From Bernardetia sp. ABR2-2B (GTDB taxonomy: Bacteria > Bacteroidota > Bacteroidia > Cytophagales > Bernardetiaceae), in the NCBI RefSeq assembly GCF_037126435.1, contig NZ_CP147020.1:2097293-2161292 (forward strand): 64,000 nt of DNA. Direction: 5' to 3'. Made by a program: the position numbers and the translations under genes. This document shows, piece by piece, positions 31,805 to 41,353 of this stretch (position 1 is its first letter; the number at the start of each line of letters is the position of its first letter). The notes beneath the pieces are model-generated. The model was given only the letters and a program-made list of their open reading frames with translations. It searched no databases and had not been told where the DNA came from.

Positions 31805-32857
31805 ATGCCTATTCCTTCCTATCTAATTGGTTTGCTTTTTTCTCTTGCCTTCTTCTTTACCTCTACTTTTGTAAAGGCTCAACTTCTTTGGGAAATAAGT
31901 GGAAATAACATCCAACAAAAATCATATCTTTTCGGAACTGTTCACGTAGGAGATGAACGTGTGATTGATTATGCTTCAAATATTTATCCGTATATGGATA
32001 ATTCATTGACAGTAGCTGGAGAACTAGATTTGAACTTTATGACTTCTATTTTAGCTATTGGTTATATTATGTCTCCATCAGATTCAACGCTTTCAAAGTT
32101 ATTAACCAAAGAAGAATACCAAGAAATCAAGCCTTACTTGACAGAAAATATAGGGGCATTAGCTCCCTTTTTGGATATGGTTCGTCCTATTTTTATTATG
32201 GCAATGTTACAAGAAAAGGAACAAGAAGAACTTGCAAAATCAATCAGCACATCTAAGGAAGAAGAAGCTGCAAACGTCGAAAAATTTCCTGCCTTAGATA
32301 TGTATTTACAAAACAGAGCGAGAAAAAACGACCAAAAAGTAATTGGTTTGGAAACTGTAAAAGAGCAAATGACTGCATTAAACTCTACGCCAATAGACAA
32401 ACAAGCAAAAGAATTATATAATTATATTATAGAAAAAAACACAAAAGAAGAAGAAGTTGAAGATTCTGCAAAAGTAGAAATCGACATTGCTGTTGTGGAA
32501 AAAAATGATACAACTTTAGTAGAAATAGAAGATGCAACCAGTCCAATAGAAACTCTTATTTCACTTTATTTGAGTGAAAATATAGAACTATTACACGAAC
32601 AAATTTCTAGTGAGTTTGAAAAAGAATCTTATCAATCGCTGATTGTAAGGCGAAACATTCAGATGACAAAACGAATGGACGAGCAAATAAAAAAAGAACT
32701 AACCAAAGAAGACAAAAAAAGTAAGAAAAATATTATTTTTGCAGCCGTAGGCGCTGGTCATTTGGGTGGCGAAAAAGGAATGGTAAATTTATTAAAAGAA
32801 GCAGGTTATACACTCACACCTATTTTTTTTAATAAAGAAAAAGAAGTTGAAAAATAA
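31805..32857 (+). CDS. TraB/GumN family protein, exported
   Basis: The 350-residue protein has a signal peptide (LIGLLFSLAFFFTSTFVKAQ) and then LLWEISGNNIQQKSYLFGTV with a following His (GTVHVGDERV), the N-terminal hallmark of TraB/GumN. The C-terminal IIFAAVGAGHLGGEKGMVNL with GYTLTPI completes it. The family is distantly related to erythromycin-esterase/Tiki-type hydrolases with conserved GxxH motifs; its substrate here is unknown. An acidic insert (residues about 215-255) separates the halves. A terminator follows at 32884-32929. Confidence 0.9.
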   Translation: MPIPSYLIGLLFSLAFFFTSTFVKAQLLWEISGNNIQQKSYLFGTVHVGDERVIDYASNIYPYMDNSLTVAGELDLNFMTSILAIGYIMSPSDSTLSKLLTKEEYQEIKPYLTENIGALAPFLDMVRPIFIMAMLQEKEQEELAKSISTSKEEEAANVEKFPALDMYLQNRARKNDQKVIGLETVKEQMTALNSTPIDKQAKELYNYIIEKNTKEEEVEDSAKVEIDIAVVEKNDTTLVEIEDATSPIETLISLYLSENIELLHEQISSEFEKESYQSLIVRRNIQMTKRMDEQIKKELTKEDKKSKKNIIFAAVGAGHLGGEKGMVNLLKEAGYTLTPIFFNKEKEVEK

Positions 32858-32883
32858 AAATGAGTCGTTAATCTACTACATAA

Positions 32884-32929
32884 AAAAGCCTTCATTTTTC
32901 AAGAATACTCTTAAAAGATGAAGGCTTTT
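32884..32929. terminator. Terminator between the TraB/GumN and Hsp20-like genes
   Basis: A perfect 12-bp stem pairs 32884-32895 with 32918-32929 and has A/T runs on both flanks. It lies between converging genes and probably serves both. Confidence 0.8.
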
Positions 32930-32969
32930 CTATATCTATCATTTTTGACCTCTGAAACAAATTTTAAGT

Positions 32970-33350
32970 TCAGAAATCTATATTTATTTTTCTATTATCA
33001 CCTGTTTGGTTGTCTTCAGTAAAGGGAGCAAAAACTTGAAGTTCTCCATTTATGTAACGAGCTTCAATTCCATTCGAATCTACATGAGGTAGGATAGGAA
33101 AAGCTTGCATAAAACGTGGAACACCTTCAAATTCACTAATTTTGACCAAAGACATAATGATTAAATGCCCTTGACGAACTTCTATTTTATATGAGTTTGG
33201 CTTTACAGATGCTGCTGTTAGGCGAAGTAAATATCCATTTTCTTCTTCTGAAAGAAACATTTTTGTAGGAACTGTTCCTCCACTAGCTATATTTTCAGCT
33301 TGTGATTGTAAAGCAAGTTTTTTGGTTAAGGTTTTATCTATCGTCATCAT
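32970..33350 (-). CDS. Hsp20/alpha-crystallin-like protein
   Basis: The 126-residue protein has an alpha-crystallin-like beta-sandwich: GYLLRLTAASVKPNSYKIEV, GHLIIMSLV, FMQAFPILPHVDSNGI and YINGELQVFAPF, the last being the A-x-x-x-NGEL-x-v pattern of small heat-shock proteins. The usual C-terminal I-x-I is represented only loosely by INIDF. It is short and divergent, so a chaperone role is likely but not certain. An imperfect ACTAG...CTAGT repeat lies upstream near 33386. Confidence 0.75.
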   Translation of the reverse strand: MMTIDKTLTKKLALQSQAENIASGGTVPTKMFLSEEENGYLLRLTAASVKPNSYKIEVRQGHLIIMSLVKISEFEGVPRFMQAFPILPHVDSNGIEARYINGELQVFAPFTEDNQTGDNRKINIDF

Positions 33351-33628
33351 AATTGTATATATTTTAATGTCTGTATTGATTCAGACTAGCTGTTGTCTAG
33401 TATTGGTTGATTTACTAGAATATAATCAAAACTCAAACCAACTTTTTATTTATTTTTCAGCAATTAAAAGAAGTAAATAATAAACGCTTTTTAGATAAAA
33501 AATAATCTAAAAGTAAAATAACATAAAACAAACAACTTTCAAAAAAATGACAAAAAGTCAGTTTTAATTTAATAATTAGATACAATCTGCCTTTTTAACA
33601 GTAAAACATCTAAATAGCTTTTTTCAAG

Positions 33629-35467
33629 CTATTGAACGACTATTTTACGAATAGCAATAGGTTTTTGATGATACAAAAGAGTAACAAAATAAGTTCCTTT
33701 TGCCCATTTTGAAGTAGGAATAGACTTATCAATTGATTCATTTTCAATCATTTTTCTACCCAAAACATCCGTAATATCTACTTTATAATTTTTAAAGTTT
33801 TGATTTTCTAGTTGATAAACGAAACGCAAATTATCTGAAATAGGGTTTGATGCAACTTTGAAATAATTATTTTCTCCCAAATTATCTTCTATTCCTAATG
33901 GCTCATCAATACTTGCGATTCTCAAACGATACTGTTTAGAAGTAAAGTCATCGCTTAACTTTCCTAATCTATATACAATCAAGTACATTTTATCTGTTGA
34001 GTTTATATTTTCTACTTCAATTTTTGCATCTTCTCCTACATTTGGATAATTTTTCACAACTTCTACTTCTCCGTTTGCTTTCAGCGCAACAAACTGCACT
34101 CCTATTTCACTTCCTGTGCCTTCGGTAGTTGTTATGGTTGCTTTAAATTCTTGTTGTTGTGTGGTAAGCTCTATATAATCAGCCGAAAGTCGCATCAAAC
34201 GCCTATTTCCTTGTTGTTTGCTATCCCATACTTTGCTTTGTCCTGAATAATCTAATTGCCCTTCTACTCTCACTCTTTCTGAATCCGTATTTTCTCTCAG
34301 ATAATTGATATAATCAGCAGCTCTAACGTACGTAAAAGGCTGTGAGACTGAACTAGCAGACAAAACAATATTTGCAATGAAATAATCTTCAGAAGCTGTT
34401 TTGAGAGTTGTTCCTTTTGTAATAAGTGCTGCATCAAGAGCTTCTAATTCTGATTGAGAGCGCAAATTTTCCCAAAACGTCTTGATAACTTCTTTACCAT
34501 AATTTTCTCCTATGTATTGAAAATAAATCCATGAACCGTACCAATTTATACGAAAATCAAAATAATCAGGGTCATCTTCATCGTTTTCATTATAGTTTAT
34601 CGCTACATCAGGCGCATCAAATATACCATCTAAATACTGAAAATTATCATCTACACGTGGGTAAATCTCTTCTTCCATCCAAGAAGCAGAGCCTTCAAAA
34701 GCAAAAAAAGAAATTTCATCACTACTAGTATATCCATATTGAATAGCATGAAAAAACTCATGAGCTGCTGTTACTCTAAGCGCATCGTTCTGTAAACCAA
34801 AACCATCGTAATTATTACGTACTACCATCCAACTTGTAGCTGCTTGTGTTTCTATTACAGAGGAGTTTGGGTTATCTCCAACAACAATATCTTCCTGTAC
34901 ATATCCATAAAACCCTGCTTGTAAATTTTCAATATAAACATCATATAAATCTTCTCCACCTCCCTCACTGCCATCACTTGGAGGAGCTACGTAACCAAGC
35001 TCTTCTATTTCCTTATTATAGACATTTTCAAATTCGACAATCATCAAATCTATATAATCTGGAATGCCATTATCATTATCATCTGTGGAAGAAACAGCAT
35101 CATTTCCTGTTTTATCATAATGAAAACGAAAATGAGGAGAATCTTCTGAAAAGTCAAGTTCTGGGCGTATAGCATGTGTTCTCAAAACCTTTTGAAGTCT
35201 TTCAGTCAGTTTGTGTTCATTTTGCTTTCCTTCCAAAAGAACCATAGAAAGGCAAGAACGATGTGTTTTATTGTCTCTATGCGTATGAGAGTCATTAGGA
35301 GAAAGAGCTTGATTAAGCTGTGCTTCCCATCGCTTAGAAAATTCTATATCTTCTTGTAAATTATTTTGAGAAAAAGAAGGTGCTGGAATACTATACAGTC
35401 CAATAAAACCTAAAATAAATAGGTAAATAGGCAGCTTTGAAATTTTAAAAGTAGAGTAAAACATCAT
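33629..35467 (-). CDS. T9SS-secreted MXAN_6640-family metalloprotease
   Basis: The 612-residue protein has a signal peptide (residues 10-34), a metalloprotease domain with zinc motif HEFFH (236-240) and a downstream Glu in FEGSASWMEEE, the pattern of the MXAN_6640 family. Before it sits an Asp-rich DDNDNGIPDYIDLM, which looks like a calcium loop. The last 80 residues are a type IX secretion sorting domain (FKVASNPISDNLRFVYQLEN, ITDVLGRKM, GTYFVTLLYHQKPIAIRKI). The enzyme would be exported through the outer membrane and anchored or released. The substrate is unknown. It is monocistronic; a short hairpin overlaps its stop at 33613-33633. Confidence 0.88.
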   Translation of the reverse strand: MMFYSTFKISKLPIYLFILGFIGLYSIPAPSFSQNNLQEDIEFSKRWEAQLNQALSPNDSHTHRDNKTHRSCLSMVLLEGKQNEHKLTERLQKVLRTHAIRPELDFSEDSPHFRFHYDKTGNDAVSSTDDNDNGIPDYIDLMIVEFENVYNKEIEELGYVAPPSDGSEGGGEDLYDVYIENLQAGFYGYVQEDIVVGDNPNSSVIETQAATSWMVVRNNYDGFGLQNDALRVTAAHEFFHAIQYGYTSSDEISFFAFEGSASWMEEEIYPRVDDNFQYLDGIFDAPDVAINYNENDEDDPDYFDFRINWYGSWIYFQYIGENYGKEVIKTFWENLRSQSELEALDAALITKGTTLKTASEDYFIANIVLSASSVSQPFTYVRAADYINYLRENTDSERVRVEGQLDYSGQSKVWDSKQQGNRRLMRLSADYIELTTQQQEFKATITTTEGTGSEIGVQFVALKANGEVEVVKNYPNVGEDAKIEVENINSTDKMYLIVYRLGKLSDDFTSKQYRLRIASIDEPLGIEDNLGENNYFKVASNPISDNLRFVYQLENQNFKNYKVDITDVLGRKMIENESIDKSIPTSKWAKGTYFVTLLYHQKPIAIRKIVVQ

Positions 35468-35545
35468 TTTTTGGATAGTTTGAAGGAAACAACAGATTAT
35501 ATACGGATACTCTAAGATATAAAAATCTAAGCTATTTTACATGAA

Positions 35546-35580
35546 AAAAGTCCACGAAAAGATGCTTTTCGTAGACTTTT
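35546..35580 (-). terminator. Terminator of the barrel gene at 35597-36322
   Basis: A 16-bp stem with one mismatch pairs 35546-35561 with 35565-35580, with an ATG loop. It lies 17 bases after the minus-strand stop and is flanked by A/T runs. Confidence 0.85.
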
Positions 35581-35596
35581 CTATTTCATTTTTTTA

Positions 35597-36322
35597 CTAT
35601 TCCCCAAAGAAGTAGCTTACTGAAAGACTGATTACACGATTCTGAATTTTATTATCTTTTCTAAAATCATCATTTCCTTCTGTTCTAGCGAACCAGTTTC
35701 CTAATCCATAGGAATAGCCAACATTAAAAAGAAGATTGTTTAATTTATAGCCAACTCCAGCATTCAAACCATAATCAAAGCCATTGTATGGAGTTTCATC
35801 GTCTTCAAGATCATCATCTTGAGTAACCTCTCGGTAGTAAGGTGTATAGGTAGCTTCATCTGTTGTAGTTTCTTCTGAAACTAAACCACCAAAGTTAAGT
35901 TTTGTAGTTGTTTCTGATTTACCTCTTCCTCCTATTCCGAAAGCTGTATAAGGTCCTGCATATATTTGAAAGTTATTAATTTTATATGCTAAATTAATAG
36001 GAACTTCTAAATAATAAAGACTAGCATAACCTTTCTGTGTGAACTCTGAAAATTCATCTTTTTCAGATTCATTGAGACTAAAACCCTTTATACTAAATAA
36101 TAAACTAGGTTGTAAACTCAAAGCCTCATTTATATCATAGTTAGTAGTAGCACCCACATGATAACGAAATAACATTTTTGTATCTGATTCATCATCTTCA
36201 GAAATAATACCAATATTATTGATATTCAAACCTGCTTTAACTCCAAACTGAACTTGAGCTTCTATGTGAGTAAACACAAATAAAAATAAAATAGCAAAAA
36301 CAGCACTTTTGATAACATTCAT
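35597..36322 (-). CDS. PorT-family outer-membrane beta-barrel
   Basis: The 241-residue protein has a signal peptide (AVFAILFLFVFTHIEAQ) and barrel strands VQFGVKAGLNINNIGI, LSLQPSLLFSIKGFSL, FQIYAGPYTAFGIGG and the last strand RVISLSVSYFFGE, matching the PorT-like/outer_membrane-beta-brl domain. Acidic loops (DDDLEDDETPYNGFD) face outward. The role is unknown; such barrels are numerous in Bacteroidota. It is not in an operon: the neighbouring NupC gene is upstream with an 85-base gap and no terminator. Confidence 0.88.
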   Translation of the reverse strand: MNVIKSAVFAILFLFVFTHIEAQVQFGVKAGLNINNIGIISEDDESDTKMLFRYHVGATTNYDINEALSLQPSLLFSIKGFSLNESEKDEFSEFTQKGYASLYYLEVPINLAYKINNFQIYAGPYTAFGIGGRGKSETTTKLNFGGLVSEETTTDEATYTPYYREVTQDDDLEDDETPYNGFDYGLNAGVGYKLNNLLFNVGYSYGLGNWFARTEGNDDFRKDNKIQNRVISLSVSYFFGE

Positions 36323-36407
36323 AACTAATGAATTTTGTATAAAAAATTACAAATAATAATTAAAATGATTAGTAAGGGGATATTTTTTTTTGTAAAGATA
36401 AAAAAAC

Positions 36408-37694
36408 TTACGACAATAAAGCACCTGCAATAGTAGCCGTCATCATACAAGCAAGTGTCGCAGCAAGTAAGGCTTTCAACCCAAGACGAGAAAGATTAGC
36501 TTGTTGATTAGGTGCCATTGCTCCAATTCCTCCAATCTGAATAGCAATAGAGCTAAAATTAGAAAAACCACAGAGCGCAAAAGTAGCAATTGTGATTGAT
36601 TTAGCTGAAATCAATCCTTTTTCTTGAAGGTCTGCCAAGCTTACATAGGCTACAAATTCATTAATAACTGTTTTTTGTCCTAAAAGACTTCCTACTTGAA
36701 GTGTATCAGCCCATTCTACACCAATGACAAAGGCTGCCACACGAAATACTTGTCCTAAAATATACTCCATTGAAAGTTTATTGAAAACTCCATTAGTACT
36801 TTCTGCAATAATTGCATTTAGGGTTGTCCAATCCCCAACAACTTCAAGCATATAATTTAGAAGTGCGATAACGGCAATAAAAGCCAAAAGCATTGCACCA
36901 ATATTTAGGGCTAGTTTTAATCCTTCTCCTGCTCCAATTGCCAAAGCATCGATAACATTTGCCCCTAATGTTTCTTTATTTACCTTTAATTCTGAATCAA
37001 TGAGTTCTGGTTTTGTTTCTGGAATGAGCATTTTAGCAAATACAATTCCTGCTGGTGCATTCATAATCGATGCACTAAGAAGTTGAGCAGCTACTTCAGC
37101 TTGTTTTACTAAATCTGCTCCACCAAGGAAAGCAACATAACTTCCCAAAACACTTCCTGCAATCGTTGCCATTCCTCCAGTCATCAAACACATAAGTTCG
37201 GAAGTAGTCATTTTGGCAATAAAAGGACGCACTAAAAGAGGAGCTTCTGTTTGTCCTAGGAAAATATTTCCTGCTGCTGAAAGACTTTCTGCACCAGATA
37301 AACCCATTGTCTTTGCCATCAGCCAAGCAATTCCGTAAGATAGTTTTTGTAAAATTCCTAAATAATATAACCCTGTGGTTACGGCAGAAAAGAAAATAAC
37401 TGTAGGCAAGACTTGAAAAGCGAAAATAAAACCACTTTTGGGAACATCAGCCAAATCACTAAAGAGAAATTTTGCTCCGTCATTAGCAAAGCTCAAAAAC
37501 TTTACGAAGCCTTCACTTACAGAACGGAATATCTGTGCTACTTGAGGAACTTGAGTAATTAATATTCCAAAAATTACTTGTAAGAGAAGTCCGATTCCGA
37601 CTAGTTTCCAGTTTATAGCCTTTCGATTACTAGAAAACGCATACGCCACACTTAGTAAAACTAACATTCCTAACAATCCTCTCAAATAATCCAT
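36408..37694 (-). CDS. nupC: NupC-type concentrative nucleoside transporter
   Basis: The 428-residue membrane protein shows the CNT pattern: a gate region, then GNIFLGQTEAPLLVRPFIAK with the conserved Q-x-E-P motif, MTGGMATIAGSVLGSYVAFL and TFALCGFSNFSSIAIQIGG near the C-terminus. About nine to ten membrane segments are visible. It takes up nucleosides coupled to Na+ or H+. It has no clear partner gene in the window. Confidence 0.93.
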   Translation of the reverse strand: MDYLRGLLGMLVLLSVAYAFSSNRKAINWKLVGIGLLLQVIFGILITQVPQVAQIFRSVSEGFVKFLSFANDGAKFLFSDLADVPKSGFIFAFQVLPTVIFFSAVTTGLYYLGILQKLSYGIAWLMAKTMGLSGAESLSAAGNIFLGQTEAPLLVRPFIAKMTTSELMCLMTGGMATIAGSVLGSYVAFLGGADLVKQAEVAAQLLSASIMNAPAGIVFAKMLIPETKPELIDSELKVNKETLGANVIDALAIGAGEGLKLALNIGAMLLAFIAVIALLNYMLEVVGDWTTLNAIIAESTNGVFNKLSMEYILGQVFRVAAFVIGVEWADTLQVGSLLGQKTVINEFVAYVSLADLQEKGLISAKSITIATFALCGFSNFSSIAIQIGGIGAMAPNQQANLSRLGLKALLAATLACMMTATIAGALLS

Positions 37695-37806
37695 AATTTT
37701 GTAAAAATCTTAAATACTTGACTTTAAAAACAATTAAACAGCGAAAGTAGAGTAAATTATTCAGATTTAGAAATTAGAAGCCAAATTTGATTGTTTTTTG
37801 ATTGAA

Positions 37807-37844
37807 ATCTGATACAAGATTACAGACATAACCTTGTATCAGAT
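37807..37844 (-). terminator. Hairpin downstream of the serine hydrolase gene
   Basis: A perfect 12-bp stem pairs 37807-37818 with 37833-37844. It lies 11 bases after the minus-strand stop at 37855. There is no strong U-run after it, so termination is likely but weaker than elsewhere. Confidence 0.6.
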
Positions 37845-37854
37845 ATTTTAGATC

Positions 37855-39495
37855 CTATTGCTTTTTAAACACTACACTTTTAAAATTTTGTCCTGATATT
37901 TTAAATGTTATTATTTTATCATTCTCATCATAGACAAAATCTAGTTTTCCTAATTGTGGGGAATAAAAACTATTTATTGCAAAAGGCTTCAATTCAATAC
38001 TATCAAAGGCTCTTCTTACAACTAAATGATTGTTTTCTACAACTAATTTAAAATCAATAGCATATTCTTCATTTCTAAATATTCCAGTAAAGTCTTCTAA
38101 CTTTACATCTTTTGCATCAAAAGTAGGAATAGTTATTTTCTTGCATTCATAAGTAAAATCTGCAATATGAAAATCAAATCTATCTTCATAGAAAGTAAAC
38201 TTAGAATGAGGTAGATAGGGAAACTCAAACGTGTTTTTATTTATTGAAGGAAGAGGATTTTGTTCTTTAGTTCCATACGATTGAAAAAATAATGTATCAT
38301 TTTGAGCTAGGATAGTAAAATATATACTAGGGTAAAACTCATATGTTCCTTCATATTTTTCTAGTTGTTCATTAGTAATTATTGTTTTTGAGGTTTTGTC
38401 TTCTTGTATTTCATCTTTTAATAAAATGTCAAGTGTTTGATGAACCATATCTAAAGGCGAAAAATCATTAGTATTTGCCAAAATTACAATAGATAACTTA
38501 TGTTTTGGAACATGCAAAATATAAGAACGGTAGGCTACATCTCCTCCTCCATGAAAGACAATATCTAATCCTTTATACTTTCCAAATTGCAGTCCCAGTC
38601 CGTAATTAATTTTCTTTCCAGACTTTAAATAAGTAGCTTGTTCCATTTTATTATAAAACTCTCTGCTTCCCACCTTAGGAGATTGATAATTTTTTGCCCA
38701 TAAAATCAAATCATTGATTGTAGTATTAATTCCAGACGAACCTATTGTTCCAAGATGTAAAGGATGTTTTTCGTAACTATTACCTACAAATCTATAAGAA
38801 TTTGCTTTATTTTTTATCAAAATATTAACATCATCAATCGCTTTAGAAGCATTCATTCCGAGAGGTAAAAATATTTTTTCTTCTAACTGCTCTTTGAAAG
38901 GCTTTTGACCCACTCTTTCTATAATTTCAGCTAATAAAATGTAGCCTGTGTTATTGTATTCGTATTTTTCCTTCGGTTCAAAATTAGTTTGTTTAGTCTT
39001 TAATAAAAACTTCACAACTTCTTTATGCGTCATCTGACCTTCTGGATATGCGCCTTTCAAATTCATCAGTTCGTGTATGTTGGGCAGACCATGCGTATGA
39101 TTTGTTAGCTCTTTTATAGTAATTTTATTGGGTAAGTGTTTCAATTCTGGCAAGTGAGTTCTGATGTCGTCTGCGAAAGATAATTTACCTTCTTTTTCTA
39201 ATAAGAGAGCCAAAAAAGTAGTAAACTGTTTAGAAACAGAGGCAATATGAAACATTGTAGAATCAGTAATAGAAATTTGATGTTCTATATTGGATAATCC
39301 TTTGGCGTTTTTGTAGGTTGTCTGTCCGTTTTCGATGATGGCAAAAGCAGCACCTGTTTTATTGGATGGATAAAGAGAATTAAATAAAGAATCAATTTTT
39401 TGATAGGGTTTTTCTATAAAATTATTTTGTCCTAAAACATAGAGAGACTGAAAAAATAAAAATACGAAAGCGATAATACAGGTTTGAGATTTCAT
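37855..39495 (-). CDS. Exported class C beta-lactamase-like serine hydrolase
   Basis: The protein (546 residues from ATG 39495) has a signal peptide (CIIAFVFLFFQSLYVLGQ) and the class C/DD-peptidase-like motifs SVSK (86-89), YNN (180-182) and HGG (315-317). The beta-lactamase domain ends near residue 350; a beta-rich C-terminal domain (about 370-546) follows, as in many Bacteroidota hydrolases of this kind. The substrate could be a peptide, ester or peptidoglycan. The longer frame from 39558 adds 21 residues before the signal peptide and was rejected. It follows the membrane AraC regulator on the same strand. Confidence 0.9.
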   Translation of the reverse strand: MKSQTCIIAFVFLFFQSLYVLGQNNFIEKPYQKIDSLFNSLYPSNKTGAAFAIIENGQTTYKNAKGLSNIEHQISITDSTMFHIASVSKQFTTFLALLLEKEGKLSFADDIRTHLPELKHLPNKITIKELTNHTHGLPNIHELMNLKGAYPEGQMTHKEVVKFLLKTKQTNFEPKEKYEYNNTGYILLAEIIERVGQKPFKEQLEEKIFLPLGMNASKAIDDVNILIKNKANSYRFVGNSYEKHPLHLGTIGSSGINTTINDLILWAKNYQSPKVGSREFYNKMEQATYLKSGKKINYGLGLQFGKYKGLDIVFHGGGDVAYRSYILHVPKHKLSIVILANTNDFSPLDMVHQTLDILLKDEIQEDKTSKTIITNEQLEKYEGTYEFYPSIYFTILAQNDTLFFQSYGTKEQNPLPSINKNTFEFPYLPHSKFTFYEDRFDFHIADFTYECKKITIPTFDAKDVKLEDFTGIFRNEEYAIDFKLVVENNHLVVRRAFDSIELKPFAINSFYSPQLGKLDFVYDENDKIITFKISGQNFKSVVFKKQ

Positions 39496-39627
39496 TATTA
39501 AATGGTTTTTGTTTGAGATATTTGATTTCCAACAAAAGTGAAAAATATCCCTACACAAATCGTCCGACTACCGAAAAACGAACTCATTTCTCTCAAAAAA
39601 AGTGTCCGTTTTAAAGTCAGACTACAC

Positions 39628-40689
39628 TTAACTTACTGATTTTCTGTATTTTGTGGGTGTTTGGTTGGTTTCTTTTTTAAAGGCTGTATAGAAAGAAGAC
39701 TTTGAATTAAAACCTACTTCATAAAGTATTTCTAAGACGGTTAGGTTGGGTTGCTGCTTCAATAATCGTTTGGCATCGTTGATTCTAAACTCATTGATGT
39801 AATCAAAAAAATGCTTTCCGATGTGTTGATTGATAAGTCCAGAAAGTTGTTTTTCAGAAAGATTTATTGCTATTGCCAGTTTTTGTAAACTAAGTTCAGG
39901 ATCTAAATACGGTTTCTCATTCTTCATATAATCGGTAAGCTGTTGGAGGCTTGACTGAGTTTGAGCATCTATTTGTTGTTTAGATTGAATAGAAGAGGCA
40001 GATAAGTTTTTATCCACGCCAACAAACAAACTTGGATTGTAAAGAGCCTTCAAAACAAACCAACAGATAATAAATAAAGCAAAAAGACTACTCAATAAAA
40101 TTAGGCTTGTAAGTACGATTTTATTTTGTTCGGAGGATACAAAATTCCGAAGCTGGACAAAACTATTTCCAATCAGAAACAAAATAGTTACTTGCAAAAG
40201 CCATTTGTAGGTGTTTTGATGATTAGTAGAATAATTTTCTTGATATAATTTCTTAAAGCGATACAAAGTAAAAAACACAGCAATAATATAACTATAATAC
40301 TGAATTTGAGCAGTAATTTTATAAATTATATAACTCATTTCTGAAATAGAAGTGGCTATCAAAAATATAGAAAAAACAAAAAATGGAAGCGTATGTAGAA
40401 AGTGCTTTGATTCTAGTTTAAAATTGAAATAACAGACTGATTGCACATAAAAATAGTAAAAAGGCATCTGGAGCAAAACAGAAGCAACTCTACTACTTTG
40501 CAGTATTGGATTTGAAATGGACAGAAATAGACCCGATAAATCAAGAGTAGTAACGAGCAGAAAGGCTGCAAATAAATAATTTGAAGTTTTCTTCTTTGAC
40601 TTTGCAGTAATCAGAAAAACGGAGAGTAAGAGCATCAGAAAAACGACAATTTTTCCAATGTCGTTTATTAGTTCGATGAGGAGTATCAA
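39628..40689 (-). CDS. Membrane-anchored AraC-family transcription regulator
   Basis: The 353-residue protein has about seven hydrophobic segments in residues 1-215, then a cytoplasmic AraC HTH domain (LSLQKLAIAINLSEKQLSGL, INEFRINDAKRLL, LTVLEILYEVGFNSKSSFYT, KETNQTPTKYR). Such membrane AraC proteins are common in Bacteroidota and probably sense lipid or envelope signals directly. The serine hydrolase gene starts 132 bases downstream in the same direction and may be its target or partner. A good promoter lies at 40715-40747. Confidence 0.9.
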   Translation of the reverse strand: MILLIELINDIGKIVVFLMLLLSVFLITAKSKKKTSNYLFAAFLLVTTLDLSGLFLSISNPILQSSRVASVLLQMPFYYFYVQSVCYFNFKLESKHFLHTLPFFVFSIFLIATSISEMSYIIYKITAQIQYYSYIIAVFFTLYRFKKLYQENYSTNHQNTYKWLLQVTILFLIGNSFVQLRNFVSSEQNKIVLTSLILLSSLFALFIICWFVLKALYNPSLFVGVDKNLSASSIQSKQQIDAQTQSSLQQLTDYMKNEKPYLDPELSLQKLAIAINLSEKQLSGLINQHIGKHFFDYINEFRINDAKRLLKQQPNLTVLEILYEVGFNSKSSFYTAFKKETNQTPTKYRKSVS

Positions 40690-40714
40690 AGGTTAAAAGA
40701 TAAAATTTGAGAAA

Positions 40715-40747
40715 CAAATATAAATTTACTCACAAGAGAATCACAAA
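40715..40747 (-). promoter_or_regulatory. Promoter of the AraC-family gene
   Basis: On the minus strand TTTG (40744-40747) is followed after 21 bases by TATATTTG (40715-40722), an exact TAnnTTTG. Transcription would start about 20 bases before the ATG at 40689. Confidence 0.55.
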
Positions 40748-40755
40748 AATAGCAA

Positions 40756-41205
40756 TTATGGTATATACAATTCGTCTTGTTCCTTCTTCTTACGAATTTT
40801 CTCTTCAGCATTTATTTTACGAGCTTTTATAGCTCCTACAATAGCAAAAATAGTGAATAAAAAAAACAAGAAGGCATATGTTTCATCAGCATATTTTTCT
40901 GAAATATCATTTAGTCTTCCTTCCTGTGGTTCTTGCTTATTATATGCAACTTCTACCTTATCGCCTTTTCTGAAACTTGGAATATTAATATTGCTTTGTA
41001 CTACATTATCTATCACAAATCTCTCTCCTTCTGCATCTAGAAACTCTATTGAATAACTAGCCTTACCACCTACTGATTTTTCAAAGGTTTTAACTACACC
41101 TTGTGTTATTGTATTTCTAGGTTGTGTACTTACTACTTTGAATGATAAGTATATTGTAACGCAACTGAACATCAAAATAAAAAAATAGCGTAAAATCATA
41201 AACAT
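40756..41205 (-). CDS. DUF3592 membrane protein
   Basis: The 149-residue protein has a membrane helix at each end (LRYFFILMFSCVTIYLSFKV and YAFLFFLFTIFAIVGAIKAR) enclosing a periplasmic or luminal beta domain with SYSIEFLDAEGERFVIDNVV and FRKGDKVEVAYNKQEPQEGR, the DUF3592 pattern. The function of the family is unknown. A second, frameshifted copy of the same family lies upstream on the strand at 41354-41757, so this is a small tandem cluster. Confidence 0.88.
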   Translation of the reverse strand: MFMILRYFFILMFSCVTIYLSFKVVSTQPRNTITQGVVKTFEKSVGGKASYSIEFLDAEGERFVIDNVVQSNINIPSFRKGDKVEVAYNKQEPQEGRLNDISEKYADETYAFLFFLFTIFAIVGAIKARKINAEEKIRKKKEQDELYIP

Positions 41206-41353
41206 AATTTGTTACTCTGAAAAAGCATCAATATTTGACTAATGAAAAAAATTTATTTATAATAATTAGTACGCTGATTTTTTAGTTTCAGTTACGATTC
41301 TGATAAAATTATAGATACAAGGTAGAAACTTTATAATATATTGGTAAGAATTT

